IMG/VR virus record: IMGVR_UViG_3300034198_012353
Coordinates: 1 to 36,843 of that record
DNA: 36,843 bases
Source of the DNA: a virus
Direction: 5' to 3' (one strand)
Part shown: piece by piece, positions 8,337 to 16,334 of the stretch
Numbering within the stretch: position 1 is the first letter of the stretch
Layout: each line of letters begins with the position of its first letter
The notes under the pieces: model-generated
Database searches by the model: none
What the model saw: the letters and a program-made list of their open reading frames with translations, nothing else
What the model was told of the DNA's origin: nothing
Made by a program: the position numbers and the translations under genes

Positions 8337-8597
8337 ATGGGATTTATTAAAGATTTATTTAACGACAATAACACAATTAACGAAAAATCGGTAGTTGGGT
8401 TCCTATCATTTGGAATGATGGTTATAGCCCTATTTGTTGACCTTATCACTGGTTGGATGGGTAAACCTCTAATCATTAATGAGTTCATTTTTGATGGGTT
8501 TCTGGTTATCACACTAGGTGCTTTTGGTATCGCATCGGTAGATAAGTGGATAAATAATAAGGGGAAGAAAACGGAGGAAGAAACAACTGAAGGATAA
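8337..8597 (+). CDS. small two-helix holin-like protein, 86 aa
   Basis: A short amphipathic start (MGFIKDLFNDNNTINEKS) is followed by two membrane helices (about 20-39 and about 50-66), ending ASVDKWINNKGKKTEE. Size, hairpin topology and charged tail fit class II-like holins. It shares the helix-2 pattern with the 196-aa protein upstream. It is the last gene before a strong terminator at 8601-8627. No endolysin is visible nearby, so the lysis role is inference. Confidence 0.65.
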   Translation: MGFIKDLFNDNNTINEKSVVGFLSFGMMVIALFVDLITGWMGKPLIINEFIFDGFLVITLGAFGIASVDKWINNKGKKTEEETTEG

Positions 8598-8600
8598 TTA

Positions 8601-8627
8601 AAAAGGGAGTTTAACTCCCTTTTTTTA
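8601..8627 (+). terminator. strong intrinsic terminator
   Basis: AAAGGGAGTT (8602-8611) pairs with AACTCCCTTT (8613-8622) and is followed by a T run. It closes the 1.6-8.6 kb exported/membrane-protein unit. A TATTTATA box follows at once. Confidence 0.9.
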
Positions 8628-8635
8628 TATTTATA
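8628..8635 (+). promoter_or_regulatory. TATTTATA box upstream of CsgG-like gene
   Basis: A candidate phage late promoter core, directly after the terminator and 18 bp before the ATG at 8654. The same octamer precedes several head genes. Confidence 0.4.
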
Positions 8636-8653
8636 TAATATCAATAGAATTAT

Positions 8654-9376
8654 ATGAAAAAAACATTAACATTACTAACTACTTGTTTACTAACTAGCAT
8701 TATTGTTAGTTCTCAAACAATCGGATCAACAAAAACCGAACAATATAAGGCATCATTTGAAACAGCAATAGACATATCACAATTTATGGACTATGATGGA
8801 CCACAAATACCTATACAAATATTGAAATGTGGTATTTCAGACGAGATGTACGAAATGTATCCAGAATTAAAAGAAAAAAGAGTCGGTCTAGGGGTTGCAA
8901 ATATTTCTATGGAATATCTTGAAAATCTTAACCGTTTTAAATTTACGGAAGATAAAACCGAAATTAAAAATAGAATGGTTAAACAATTCCAGGCATCTCA
9001 GGCGGGTATTTCAGAAAATAAATTAGATGGTAGGGGTAAAATTAATTTAGCAAAATATTTCGTAACAATAGAATGTTACGATTATTCTGTATCTGAAGAT
9101 GAAACAGTAAACCTAAAAGATGGGGTTAAAAATTTAATGGTAACTAGAATAGGTTTGCAGGTTAGATTTACTGATGCGGAAACCGGAGTAGTATTCGGGG
9201 CATCAGGTTTAGGTGAAGCAAAAACAGTTAGAGAGTTAACATTACTTTCTGATGCTACGGTTGATCCTGTTAAATTTAATCAATCAACAATATCTATAGC
9301 AACTAAAAAAGCGTTAGATATTGCATGTGCAAGAATACTTGATAGGATGATTAAAAAAGGGATCTATACAAAATAA
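8654..9376 (+). CDS. CsgG-like exported protein, 240 aa
   Basis: The signal peptide ends VSS with Gln21 at +1; there is no proper lipobox, unlike canonical CsgG lipoproteins. The mature part fits the CsgG/HfaB pattern: RVGLGVANIS, an ENLNRFKFTED segment, YFVTIECYDYSV (the usual Y-x-V-x-G-x-I strand), then LQVRFTDAETGVVFGASGLG and a C-terminal helix of KALDIACARILDRM type. CsgG forms the outer-membrane curli export pore in bacteria, and homologues have been reported in marine phages. The next two genes encode exported proteins with probable barrels, so a joint outer-membrane assembly is suggested. The family call is by motif pattern; pore formation is not demonstrated. Confidence 0.75.
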   Translation: MKKTLTLLTTCLLTSIIVSSQTIGSTKTEQYKASFETAIDISQFMDYDGPQIPIQILKCGISDEMYEMYPELKEKRVGLGVANISMEYLENLNRFKFTEDKTEIKNRMVKQFQASQAGISENKLDGRGKINLAKYFVTIECYDYSVSEDETVNLKDGVKNLMVTRIGLQVRFTDAETGVVFGASGLGEAKTVRELTLLSDATVDPVKFNQSTISIATKKALDIACARILDRMIKKGIYTK

Positions 9377-9386
9377 CCGGTTATTT
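9371..9386. repeat. perfect 16-bp palindrome at gene end
   Basis: AAATAACCGGTTATTT is fully self-complementary and covers the stop codon of the CsgG-like gene. TATTTATT follows. It could be an operator or part of a weak terminator/promoter junction before the 9414 gene. Confidence 0.5.
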
Positions 9387-9413
9387 ATTAACCACAATTT
9401 TAATTAAAACAAC

Positions 9414-10259
9414 ATGAAAAAATTTTTATTAGTTACAGGTTTAATATTAATATTAATATTATTCTGTACTATAATGTTAAACGCTCAAGTGTCATCTTGG
9501 AGAAATAATCCTCCACAACAAAGAACTGAAACCCCAAGAGTTCAACCATCTGCACCACAACAACAAAACAATGTGAGTCAATGGAGAACACAAACTGCAC
9601 CAATTAGACCCGGCGATAAATATGAATTACCGCAGCCAACTAGAAGAGTACGTGTACAAAATTGGAACAGACAAAACCCATATGGTTATTATTTTGGTAC
9701 ATATGGGTGGTATCAACCTTTTCCATATATTTGGTATGATGATCTTGGGTGGAGACAAAGAAGTGTAATTCATGTATATGAAAATGGTAAAAGAGATACT
9801 GTTAGAAAAGAATCGATTTACACATCTTTCGGTTTAGGGTATACTAATAACAAGCAAGTGTCTTTCTCTGGCGTATTGGGTGGAAAGAAAGGGTATTTTA
9901 TTTTAGATTACACAATGTCTTATGATATTGATCAGAATCAATTTTACCCATATGGTAGAATTAACGAGGTGGATTTTCCATTAAGTAAAAATGATTTTAT
10001 TAAACAGGGAACAATATATCTCGGCGGAGGTAAAAGGATTGGTAAGTTGGGTGTACATGGAATGGTTGGTTTTGGTAATGAAAATATTAGATACCAAGGT
10101 AAAGATGCTCTTGGCGGTATTTCATTTCCTAAATCAAACGCTAATTTTATAACATTTAAAATAGGATTAATAAAAGATTTTAAAATTTTTACTTTAAAAC
10201 TAGATAGTGATCCGATAAGAAGATATACACAAATTGGAATTGGTTTGAACAATAAATAA
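9414..10259 (+). CDS. exported protein with probable beta-barrel domain, 281 aa
   Basis: The signal peptide ends LNA with Gln25 at +1. Residues about 26-75 are Pro/Gln/Arg-rich and disordered (RTETPRVQPSAPQQQNN). Then comes an aromatic-rich stretch (NPYGYYFGTYGWYQPFPYIW at about 88-107) followed by repeated amphipathic strands (SIYTSFGLGYTNNKQVSF, GTIYLGGGKRIGKLGVHGMV), as in small outer-membrane barrels. The stop overlaps the next start (TAATG). It probably works with the following barrel protein and the CsgG-like protein. No specific family is recognised. Confidence 0.68.
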   Translation: MKKFLLVTGLILILILFCTIMLNAQVSSWRNNPPQQRTETPRVQPSAPQQQNNVSQWRTQTAPIRPGDKYELPQPTRRVRVQNWNRQNPYGYYFGTYGWYQPFPYIWYDDLGWRQRSVIHVYENGKRDTVRKESIYTSFGLGYTNNKQVSFSGVLGGKKGYFILDYTMSYDIDQNQFYPYGRINEVDFPLSKNDFIKQGTIYLGGGKRIGKLGVHGMVGFGNENIRYQGKDALGGISFPKSNANFITFKIGLIKDFKIFTLKLDSDPIRRYTQIGIGLNNK

Positions 10260-11647
10260 TGAAAAAATATATTATATCTTTATTAATATTATGTTTCATT
10301 GGTTTTAAATCATACGGTCAAATATATACGCAAACATTTATTGATAAATGTACTGGTGAAACAAAAATTGCAACAACAACATACGTTAATGGTAATGCTG
10401 TTGTTTCTTTTTATAATCAAGTAAAAACATTTTCACCAACTCAAGTACAAAGTGGAGAATTACAAACTTGGTTGCAAACAATATATAACGATTACAGTAC
10501 TAGGGCATGCCCAACTAGCCAGGTTGTACAACAGACAGTGACCGCCGCGGTATCACAAGCGGCATCACAAGCAGCGTCAGCAGCAGCAAGTTCAGCAGCA
10601 TCGGCTGCCGCAAGTAGTGCGGCGAGTTCTTCGGCTAGTTCAGCCGCTAGTTCATCAGCAAGTAGTGCCGCTAGTTCATCATCATCTACCGCAGCATCTT
10701 CAGCGGGCTCATCAACTTCTAGTTCGTCGTCAAGCCAAAGTAGTTCGTCTAGTTCGTCTAGTTCATCATCTGAAAGTAAATCAGAAGGTAGTTCATCTAA
10801 TTCCTCAGAATCAAAATCAGAATCAAAATCAGAATCAAAATCAGAAAATAAAAGCGAAGAGAAGAAAGAAGAATCTAAATCTGAAGAGAAAAAGGAAGAA
10901 AAGAAAGAAGAAAGTAAGGACGAGAAAAAGGAAGAAAAAAAAGATGAGAAAAAGGAAGAAAAGAAAAAAGAAGAAAAGAAGAAACAACTTTCAGCAAACC
11001 CGATGTTATTCGCATCAGATTTAACCGGAGCACAAGGTAGTGATAAAAAATATAATATTGTTCTTTCTTTAGGTATTAGTAAATCATCGATGGCTGGTGA
11101 TGAAAGTTTTAGTGGAACAGCGTTAATTTGGAGTAATTTAAGACAGTTTGCGTTTAGTGGCGGATATACTAAAATGAAATTTAAAAACGGCTCTTTAAAT
11201 AGTATACATTCCTACTCAGCAACAGCGGCATATCTTGATGGTAATTTTATGGGACTGCTTGGTTATACCTGTATTAAACCAAACCCAAAATTCGGTACAT
11301 ACGGATATAATGTGGGTATGGTAAACTTAATGACTAAAAGTGTTATTCAAAAATATGATTACAGTTTAATTACTTCGGCTGTTGTATTTTGGACGAAACC
11401 ATATCAATATTCAAAAAAATTAACATTTTCGCCGCAAGTATTCATTATGACTTCCCCATTGTCATATAACACTTTTACTGGTAATACAATGATTAATAGA
11501 CATGCTGGGTTTTTACTAGGTACATCTATTGATTATAAAATAAGTAAAAGATTCGGTTTTAGTTTTAACTATAAGTTTAGCGGGTCGACAGCGAAAGAAA
11601 CACCAATTTTACACAACTTTTTAATTGGATCTAGGTTGATTTTGTAA
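10259..11647 (+). CDS. exported low-complexity protein with C-terminal beta-barrel, 462 aa
   Basis: The signal peptide ends SYG with Gln21 at +1. Residues about 25-85 form a small N-terminal domain containing two Cys (DKCTGET and TRACPTSQ). About 90-170 is almost pure Ala/Ser, and about 170-245 is Ser then Lys/Glu repeats (SESKSESK, EEKKEEKK). About 255-462 has many amphipathic strands ending FLIGSRLIL, with a terminal hydrophobic residue as in outer-membrane barrels. The architecture suggests a surface or periplasm-spanning stalk joined to a barrel anchor. The simple-sequence DNA beneath is repetitive and may vary in length. No family is recognised. Confidence 0.72.
   Translation: MKKYIISLLILCFIGFKSYGQIYTQTFIDKCTGETKIATTTYVNGNAVVSFYNQVKTFSPTQVQSGELQTWLQTIYNDYSTRACPTSQVVQQTVTAAVSQAASQAASAAASSAASAAASSAASSSASSAASSSASSAASSSSSTAASSAGSSTSSSSSSQSSSSSSSSSSSESKSEGSSSNSSESKSESKSESKSENKSEEKKEESKSEEKKEEKKEESKDEKKEEKKDEKKEEKKKEEKKKQLSANPMLFASDLTGAQGSDKKYNIVLSLGISKSSMAGDESFSGTALIWSNLRQFAFSGGYTKMKFKNGSLNSIHSYSATAAYLDGNFMGLLGYTCIKPNPKFGTYGYNVGMVNLMTKSVIQKYDYSLITSAVVFWTKPYQYSKKLTFSPQVFIMTSPLSYNTFTGNTMINRHAGFLLGTSIDYKISKRFGFSFNYKFSGSTAKETPILHNFLIGSRLIL
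10805..10846 (+). repeat. 12-bp tandem repeat, about 3.5 copies, inside the low-complexity gene
   Basis: TCAGAATCAAAA is repeated three times plus TCAGAA, encoding the Ser-Glu-Ser-Lys units. It is followed to about 10985 by an almost all-purine strand encoding Lys/Glu. Each unit is a multiple of three bases, so slippage would change length without breaking the frame. Confidence 0.85.
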
Positions 11648-11670
11648 TAAAATTATGGTATATTAATACC

Positions 11671-12408
11671 ATGAATATTTTAGTAATCGGTGATACGTGT
11701 ACTGATGTTTTTATTTATGGTGCATGTGACAGAATTTGTCCAGAAGGTCCAGTACCTATTTTTAAACCCATTAAAAGGGTTGAAAATAAAGGTATGGCAG
11801 GAAATGTTTATCAGAATTTATTATCATTAAACATTGATAATGTTGATATTATTACAAATCATGAAACAATAGTTAAAACAAGATACGTCGAAGAGAAGTC
11901 AAATCATTTAATTGTTAGAGTTGATGAAAACGACACTGTTGATAATAGTTTCAATATAAACGATATTGATTTTGAAAAATATGACGCTGTAGTTGTTGCA
12001 GATTACGATAAGGGATTTTTAACAATTAACGATCTCATTGCGATATCTAAATCACATGAATTAACTTTTTTAGATACAAAAAAAATTTTAGGTAAGTGGG
12101 CAGATAATTTCACATTTATTAAGATAAATGAATTAGAATGGAGTAATTGTGAAAAAGCGGGACTTGACTATAATTACTGGAAAGAAAAATTGATTATTAC
12201 TAAATCTAGTAAAGGTTGTTTATACAATAATTTTATTTACCCTGTTGAAAGCAATTTAGATGTTAGGGATATAAGTGGTGCTGGTGATACATTTATGGCA
12301 GCATTTTCGTGCTCATATGTTAAAACATTAGATATGGTTGTTTCATTAAAATTTGCCAATAAATGTGCTAGCACAGTCATACAAAAAAGAGGGGTTAGTA
12401 CTCTATGA
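11671..12408 (+). CDS. PfkB-family sugar kinase, HldE/RfaE kinase-domain-like, 245 aa
   Basis: The order of motifs matches the D-glycero-beta-D-manno-heptose-7-phosphate kinase half of HldE: GDTCTDVFIYG near the N-terminus, KGMAGNVYQNL at 40-50 (the GGAANVA motif), KTRYVEEKSNHLIVRVD at 69-85, VADYDKG at 109-115, and the catalytic DISGAGDTF at 200-208 with D206. At 245 aa it is shorter than the roughly 315-aa bacterial domain. It overlaps by 4 bp with a cytidylyltransferase-fold partner, giving a split HldE. The two would phosphorylate and then nucleotidylate a sugar phosphate for surface glycan or for a phage glycosyltransferase. The exact sugar is not determined. Confidence 0.82.
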   Translation: MNILVIGDTCTDVFIYGACDRICPEGPVPIFKPIKRVENKGMAGNVYQNLLSLNIDNVDIITNHETIVKTRYVEEKSNHLIVRVDENDTVDNSFNINDIDFEKYDAVVVADYDKGFLTINDLIAISKSHELTFLDTKKILGKWADNFTFIKINELEWSNCEKAGLDYNYWKEKLIITKSSKGCLYNNFIYPVESNLDVRDISGAGDTFMAAFSCSYVKTLDMVVSLKFANKCASTVIQKRGVSTL

Positions 12409-12821
12409 AAAAAGTTTGGATAAATGGATCTTTTGATATTTTACATATCGGTCATATCCGTCTTATCAATTTTGCTAAATCCTTTGGTTCTGTAATGGTG
12501 GGTCTAGACACCGATCAACGGATCTCTGAAAAAAAAGGACCATCTAGACCATTAAACACACTATCTGATAGGGTGGAATTTATATCTAATATCAATGGGG
12601 TTAACTCTGTTGTGTCTTTTAGTTCAGATTTGGAACTTTCTAATTTAATTAAAGAATATAATCCGGATTATTTTGTCATTGGGGACGATTATTTGGGTAA
12701 ACAAATAATAGGTTCAGAATATGCTAAAGAAATTGTATATTTCAATAAAATAAATGGTTATTCTACTACCGAGTTAATTCATAAATGTAAAAACGATGTT
12801 ACAAAAACCAGTCATTACTGA
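12405..12821 (+). CDS. cytidylyltransferase-fold nucleotidyltransferase, HldE C-domain-like, 138 aa
   Basis: The N-terminus GSFDILHIGHI (8-18) holds the H-x-G-H signature of this superfamily, with H14 and H17. GLDTDQRISEKKG and the late STTELI motif are typical of the RfaE/HldE adenylyltransferase domain, which makes ADP-heptose from heptose 1-phosphate. The full domain is present at normal length. It overlaps the kinase gene upstream (ATGA) and the cupin gene downstream by 26 bp, so the three are one translational unit. Other members of the superfamily use CTP and glycerol phosphate, so the substrate needs testing. Confidence 0.82.
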   Translation: MKKVWINGSFDILHIGHIRLINFAKSFGSVMVGLDTDQRISEKKGPSRPLNTLSDRVEFISNINGVNSVVSFSSDLELSNLIKEYNPDYFVIGDDYLGKQIIGSEYAKEIVYFNKINGYSTTELIHKCKNDVTKTSHY

Positions 12822-13167
12822 ATGTTGCAAAATCCCAAAAGGGTGGGGTCACGAGTTAATTATTGAAAATAATGAAATGTATTGTGGTAAGGTTTTAGTT
12901 TTTAAATCAGGTTGTAAATTTTCAATGCATTATCATTTATTAAAAGATGAGACATGGTATGTTAATAAGGGTGAATTTACATATAGATTTATTGATACAT
13001 CAGTTGGTATTACACATGAAACACATTTAAAAGAAGGTGATGTTGTTAGGCAAAGGCCAGGTCAACCACATCAATTAATCGCACTAACTGATGGTGAAAT
13101 TTTTGAAGTGTCTACAACGCATTTTGATGAGGATAGTTATAGAATATATAAAGGAGACATAATATGA
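12796..13167 (+). CDS. cupin-domain protein, mannose-6-phosphate isomerase type II-like, 123 aa
   Basis: Both cupin motifs are intact. Motif 1 runs G-x5-H45-x-H47-x4-E52-x6-G (HYHLLKDETWYVNKG), and motif 2 is GDVVRQRPGQPHQL with H92. The order and the W-G-H-E start (PKGWGHELIIEN) resemble small sugar-phosphate isomerase-like cupins found in surface-polysaccharide clusters. It probably isomerises or binds a sugar phosphate linked to the HldE-like pair with which it is translationally coupled. The metal-binding residues are present. The specific reaction is unknown. Confidence 0.75.
   Translation: MLQKPVITECCKIPKGWGHELIIENNEMYCGKVLVFKSGCKFSMHYHLLKDETWYVNKGEFTYRFIDTSVGITHETHLKEGDVVRQRPGQPHQLIALTDGEIFEVSTTHFDEDSYRIYKGDII
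13151..13156 (+). promoter_or_regulatory. Shine-Dalgarno-like AAGGAG
   Basis: It lies 7 nt before the ATG at 13164 and inside the last codons of the cupin gene (Lys-Gly-Asp). It is one of few SD-like sequences in the window and could be coincidental to the coding sequence. Confidence 0.3.
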
Positions 13168-13568
13168 AAGAAAGAAGATTTTTACCAACATTATCAGAGT
13201 TAATAGATAGGTTATCTATTGTACAATTAAAAGAAGTTAAAATTCCAGAACACAAAACAGAGTATGCTCAGGAAATTTCTGATATTGTTCATGACATTCA
13301 ATTAATAATGAATGAAAAAGATGTTGTTATAACAGCAGAATTATTAAGGGCGGTAATTGTTTGTGCTCAAATGAATGCACATATTTGGTATAATGAGACC
13401 AACGTTAGAAGTGGTGTTTCTGGTCCAAGTATGTTAGCATTAACCCATGGAATAAATGGAATTAGAAATACTGCAAAAAATAAAATACAAGAGGTTGTTG
13501 GGGGTAGGAAAGATTATAAAATTGATTGTATTGCTGCGGACTTCAAAGATTGGGAAGTTAGTTGGTAA
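13164..13568 (+). CDS. hypothetical protein in sugar-activation operon, 134 aa
   Basis: A helical soluble protein. It begins with LPTLSELIDRLSIVQLKEVK and has a central AQMNAHIWYNETNVRSG segment. The L-x-E-L-I-D-R-L-S-I-V start and the N-x3-W-x-x-E segment vaguely recall small proteins (DUF4254 type) encoded in polysaccharide clusters, but this is a weak memory-based resemblance. Its start overlaps the cupin stop by 4 bp, and its end overlaps the convergent SGNH-like gene by 11 bp. It is probably co-expressed with the kinase, nucleotidyltransferase and cupin. Confidence 0.7.
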   Translation: MKERRFLPTLSELIDRLSIVQLKEVKIPEHKTEYAQEISDIVHDIQLIMNEKDVVITAELLRAVIVCAQMNAHIWYNETNVRSGVSGPSMLALTHGINGIRNTAKNKIQEVVGGRKDYKIDCIAADFKDWEVSW

Positions 13569-14340
13569 TTTTATTTTTTAAATTGTCTATTATTGTTTCT
13601 GCAATAACTTTATGGCAATTTAAAGACATATGGTGATCAGGTGGTGGATCTGAACCTAAATTTTTATAATCTGATTTTATAAAAAACTCCTGATTCATAT
13701 CCATTAATGATTGAATACAACTGTATGTAAAGTTTTTATAATTTATTTTTAATAAATTATCAAGCAATATCGGTTCGTTTCTAAAATTTTGAATATAGTC
13801 ATTTGTCCATGACAGTATTATAAATTTTATATTTTTGGATTCTAAAAATATTGACAAATCTTTTATTTTATTTATAATTTGTTTTTTTAAATCCATATAC
13901 CAATCATCTACATCTATATTATTTTCAATAAGATACTCTCTAAATATTTTACTTTCATTATTATCATCTAAGTGTAATGCTGATCCGCATATATACCTTT
14001 CTTCGTTTTTATAAAAATAATTATAAACAGATCTTGCTGGTTGAGTTGTTTGTAAAATGACAACTTTTACATCATCATTAATGTTTTTATAAATAAATTT
14101 AATTGATTCGTCATCAGATCCGCCATTGTCTGGTTTTACTATTTCAGCGCAATTAAAATATGTTGACACTAATTTAGCGTATCTATTTTCTTTTATATAA
14201 GAAATATGTTGTTCTGTTAAATATGAACGAATATATTGGTTACCTGGCATTATTTTAATATCTGAAAATCCGCCGTAATATTGTAATCCTTGCCCCCAAG
14301 TAAAAGAATCTCCGCTAAAAATTATTTTATTATTTTGCAA
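13558..14340 (-). CDS. SGNH/GDSL-like hydrolase, 260 aa
   Basis: Block I is IIFSGDSFTWGQGL with the catalytic-type Ser12 in GDS. A DNGGSDDES segment at 71-79 may serve as an oxyanion block, and the C-terminal block PDHHMSLNCHKVIAE places D235 and H237 for the catalytic triad. SGNH enzymes are esterases that often remove or transfer acetyl groups on glycans. There is no signal peptide, so action in the cytoplasm or on virion glycans is likelier. It is the last gene of a six-gene minus-strand operon and overlaps its upstream neighbour by 11 bp. Of the three SGNH-like genes here it keeps the most canonical motifs. Confidence 0.78.
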   Translation of the reverse strand: MQNNKIIFSGDSFTWGQGLQYYGGFSDIKIMPGNQYIRSYLTEQHISYIKENRYAKLVSTYFNCAEIVKPDNGGSDDESIKFIYKNINDDVKVVILQTTQPARSVYNYFYKNEERYICGSALHLDDNNESKIFREYLIENNIDVDDWYMDLKKQIINKIKDLSIFLESKNIKFIILSWTNDYIQNFRNEPILLDNLLKINYKNFTYSCIQSLMDMNQEFFIKSDYKNLGSDPPPDHHMSLNCHKVIAETIIDNLKNKITN

Positions 14341-15070
14341 ATTGATATAGTTTTTCAGATATAAAAATCATTCCGTTTTCAGATAAATGCATATCATGGT
14401 TATTTATTAATTTATTTTTAACTGTATAATCTAACATGGAATAATTTCCATCTATATTAAAGAAAGAACGTTTTTTTAATTCATTAATTTGATCTTTATT
14501 TTTTAATTCTGGCCAAAACAAAAATACTATCTTACAATTTTTTTGTTTTACATATTCTGTTATTAAATCCACTTTATACATTAGATCATTAAACGTTTCT
14601 TTTTGGTTAAACACATATTTTAAATATGTTTCATACGCTACTTTAATTTCTTTACGTATTTCATCATCAGGAAATATAGCATTTATTCCGTTATCTTGAG
14701 ATAAAATTTTATTATATGTTATTTCGTATTCTATGTTTAATTCTCCTGTACTTTCATTAATTGTTGGTATTGGATTACTAAAATATGGTTGGTGATCAAC
14801 CCAACAATTAGTTATATCATGATAACACCCAATTCTATGTAAATGTGTTAATTGACAAAAAATAATTGAGTTGTTGAAATTTTCTAAATTAATTGCATCA
14901 TATATTTTTTTTAAAATAGAGGCATTGCTATGTCCGGGCATAGCAAATGATTTTGCTATTGTTTCCGAATCGACTTCTTTGAATAAGTCACTAACTAGTT
15001 TTGTAATACTAGGGTGACCACATGAGTACGAACAACCTGAAAATAATATTTTATTTTGCAATGAATTCAA
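14330..15070 (-). CDS. SGNH-like protein with GCS in place of GDS, 246 aa
   Basis: The start ILFSGCSYSCGH mirrors the SGNH block I but has Cys13 where Asp is usual; the nucleophile-position Ser14 is kept. The C-terminal block HDMHLSENGMIFISEKL supplies D226 and H228. The middle is divergent and helical. Paralogy with the 13558 and 16319 genes is visible in the N-terminal strand and in the terminal D-x-H-L region. It may be a catalytically altered esterase or a glycan-binding relative. It overlaps both flanking genes (11 and 20 bp), consistent with one operon. Confidence 0.7.
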   Translation of the reverse strand: MNSLQNKILFSGCSYSCGHPSITKLVSDLFKEVDSETIAKSFAMPGHSNASILKKIYDAINLENFNNSIIFCQLTHLHRIGCYHDITNCWVDHQPYFSNPIPTINESTGELNIEYEITYNKILSQDNGINAIFPDDEIRKEIKVAYETYLKYVFNQKETFNDLMYKVDLITEYVKQKNCKIVFLFWPELKNKDQINELKKRSFFNIDGNYSMLDYTVKNKLINNHDMHLSENGMIFISEKLYQFAK

Positions 15071-16334
15071 AAGGTTTTAATGTTAAATTTGGAACAAAAC
15101 TATAATGATAATTTTCTGTGTTACTTATTATTTCTTTTATTGATGAAAAATACATACCATGAATATCTTCATCACTTAGGTCACATAATTTTTTAATATG
15201 ATTCATTAACGAATATAATACAAATTCTTTCTCAACGTATGGGTCAACGCGACCTGTAATCTCCTCGTATTTGTCACAATATAATTCTGAATTAAAAGAA
15301 AATCCTTGGGTTTTTAAAAATGAATAATAATCGGGACCATTAATACCACAAAACGGTGTAAAGGTTGCCAATGGTTTCCACGTTTTTTCGCTTATCCATG
15401 TTCTATCTGGCGTACCAAAAAATGTTTCAATAAAAATTTCAAAATAAGATGAAATTTGTAACACAAGATTAGAAGTATGAAATCCAACTTGTCTTAATGT
15501 ATAAATTTGATTTTTTTGCGATCTTTCAAACATCATAGCCATAAAATCAGTGTCCGCTCTTTCAACAACATCATCGGCCATTGAATCGATTAATAATGGG
15601 AAATTTTTTGAGAACGGGTGGTTATACATATATTCAACTTCATAATCAGAATTATACATTTTTGCTGTTTCATTTATTGGAAAAATATTTAAATCAGGGA
15701 AAGATATTTTACCCAATTTATCATATCCATTTTCAAATAAAAATTTAACCAGTCGCCATCTTGTTAATTTTGGGTGGTGGTTCAAAAAGAAAAATCTATT
15801 TTGTTTTTTAAATTGTGAAGTTGATATTAGTGATCTTAAAAAATTAATATTTTCTGGCGGTAAACAATATGAATGCGGTTTATCATCCCAAAAAAATACA
15901 TTGTAAGGGTCTATATTAATTATTTGAGCATTACATGTAAATAATATCCATCTAATATTTGGGTACTTAGCCATTATATTTTTCATTATATTATGGTATT
16001 TCTCGTTATAATACTCAATATATGAAAATTCAAAAATGATTTTATTTGTGTCTGGATTATCTTTTAACATCTTATCAATCCACACTTCCATGTTTGTAGA
16101 TCTTTCCGGAGGTGTAAAATCATTATCGGTAAACATTGTTGCAATCATTAAATTATATATGATTACATTATCGTTGCTTGAATCTAGATATGATGAGATA
16201 CTTTTTTTAACTAACCCAAGTTCAACCATTCTATTAAATTTTGAAAAAAATTTGTGGTGTGATACTGGCTCTTGCGATTCTTTAATTGTTCTTTCGTGCG
16301 CTTCAGTAATGTAAAACTTTATTTTTGCTGACAT
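15051..16334 (-). CDS. glycosyltransferase-like protein, 427 aa
   Basis: Two blocks match a widespread phage/host family of glycosyltransferase-like proteins. One is FFFLNHHPKLTRWRLVKFLF at about 181-200 (the usual FLCLNRxPRxHR-LL). The other is the region from W313 to F345, whose core is ISEKTWKPLATFTPFCGING followed by L-K-T-Q-G-F. In that family the SEK-KP-P-F-G motif lies in the donor-site half. The N-terminal 120 residues are divergent. It probably transfers the sugar made or activated by the neighbouring epimerases onto phage or host structures. It overlaps both neighbouring SGNH-like genes (20 and 16 bp). Neither acceptor nor donor is known. Confidence 0.7.
   Translation of the reverse strand: MSAKIKFYITEAHERTIKESQEPVSHHKFFSKFNRMVELGLVKKSISSYLDSSNDNVIIYNLMIATMFTDNDFTPPERSTNMEVWIDKMLKDNPDTNKIIFEFSYIEYYNEKYHNIMKNIMAKYPNIRWILFTCNAQIINIDPYNVFFWDDKPHSYCLPPENINFLRSLISTSQFKKQNRFFFLNHHPKLTRWRLVKFLFENGYDKLGKISFPDLNIFPINETAKMYNSDYEVEYMYNHPFSKNFPLLIDSMADDVVERADTDFMAMMFERSQKNQIYTLRQVGFHTSNLVLQISSYFEIFIETFFGTPDRTWISEKTWKPLATFTPFCGINGPDYYSFLKTQGFSFNSELYCDKYEEITGRVDPYVEKEFVLYSLMNHIKKLCDLSDEDIHGMYFSSIKEIISNTENYHYSFVPNLTLKPFEFIAK

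Noticed and set aside
10617-11024. A 135-aa plus-strand frame rich in Arg/Lys/Val/His
   Set aside because: It is an alternate frame of the low-complexity region of the 462-aa gene, with composition set by the repeats and no independent start signals.
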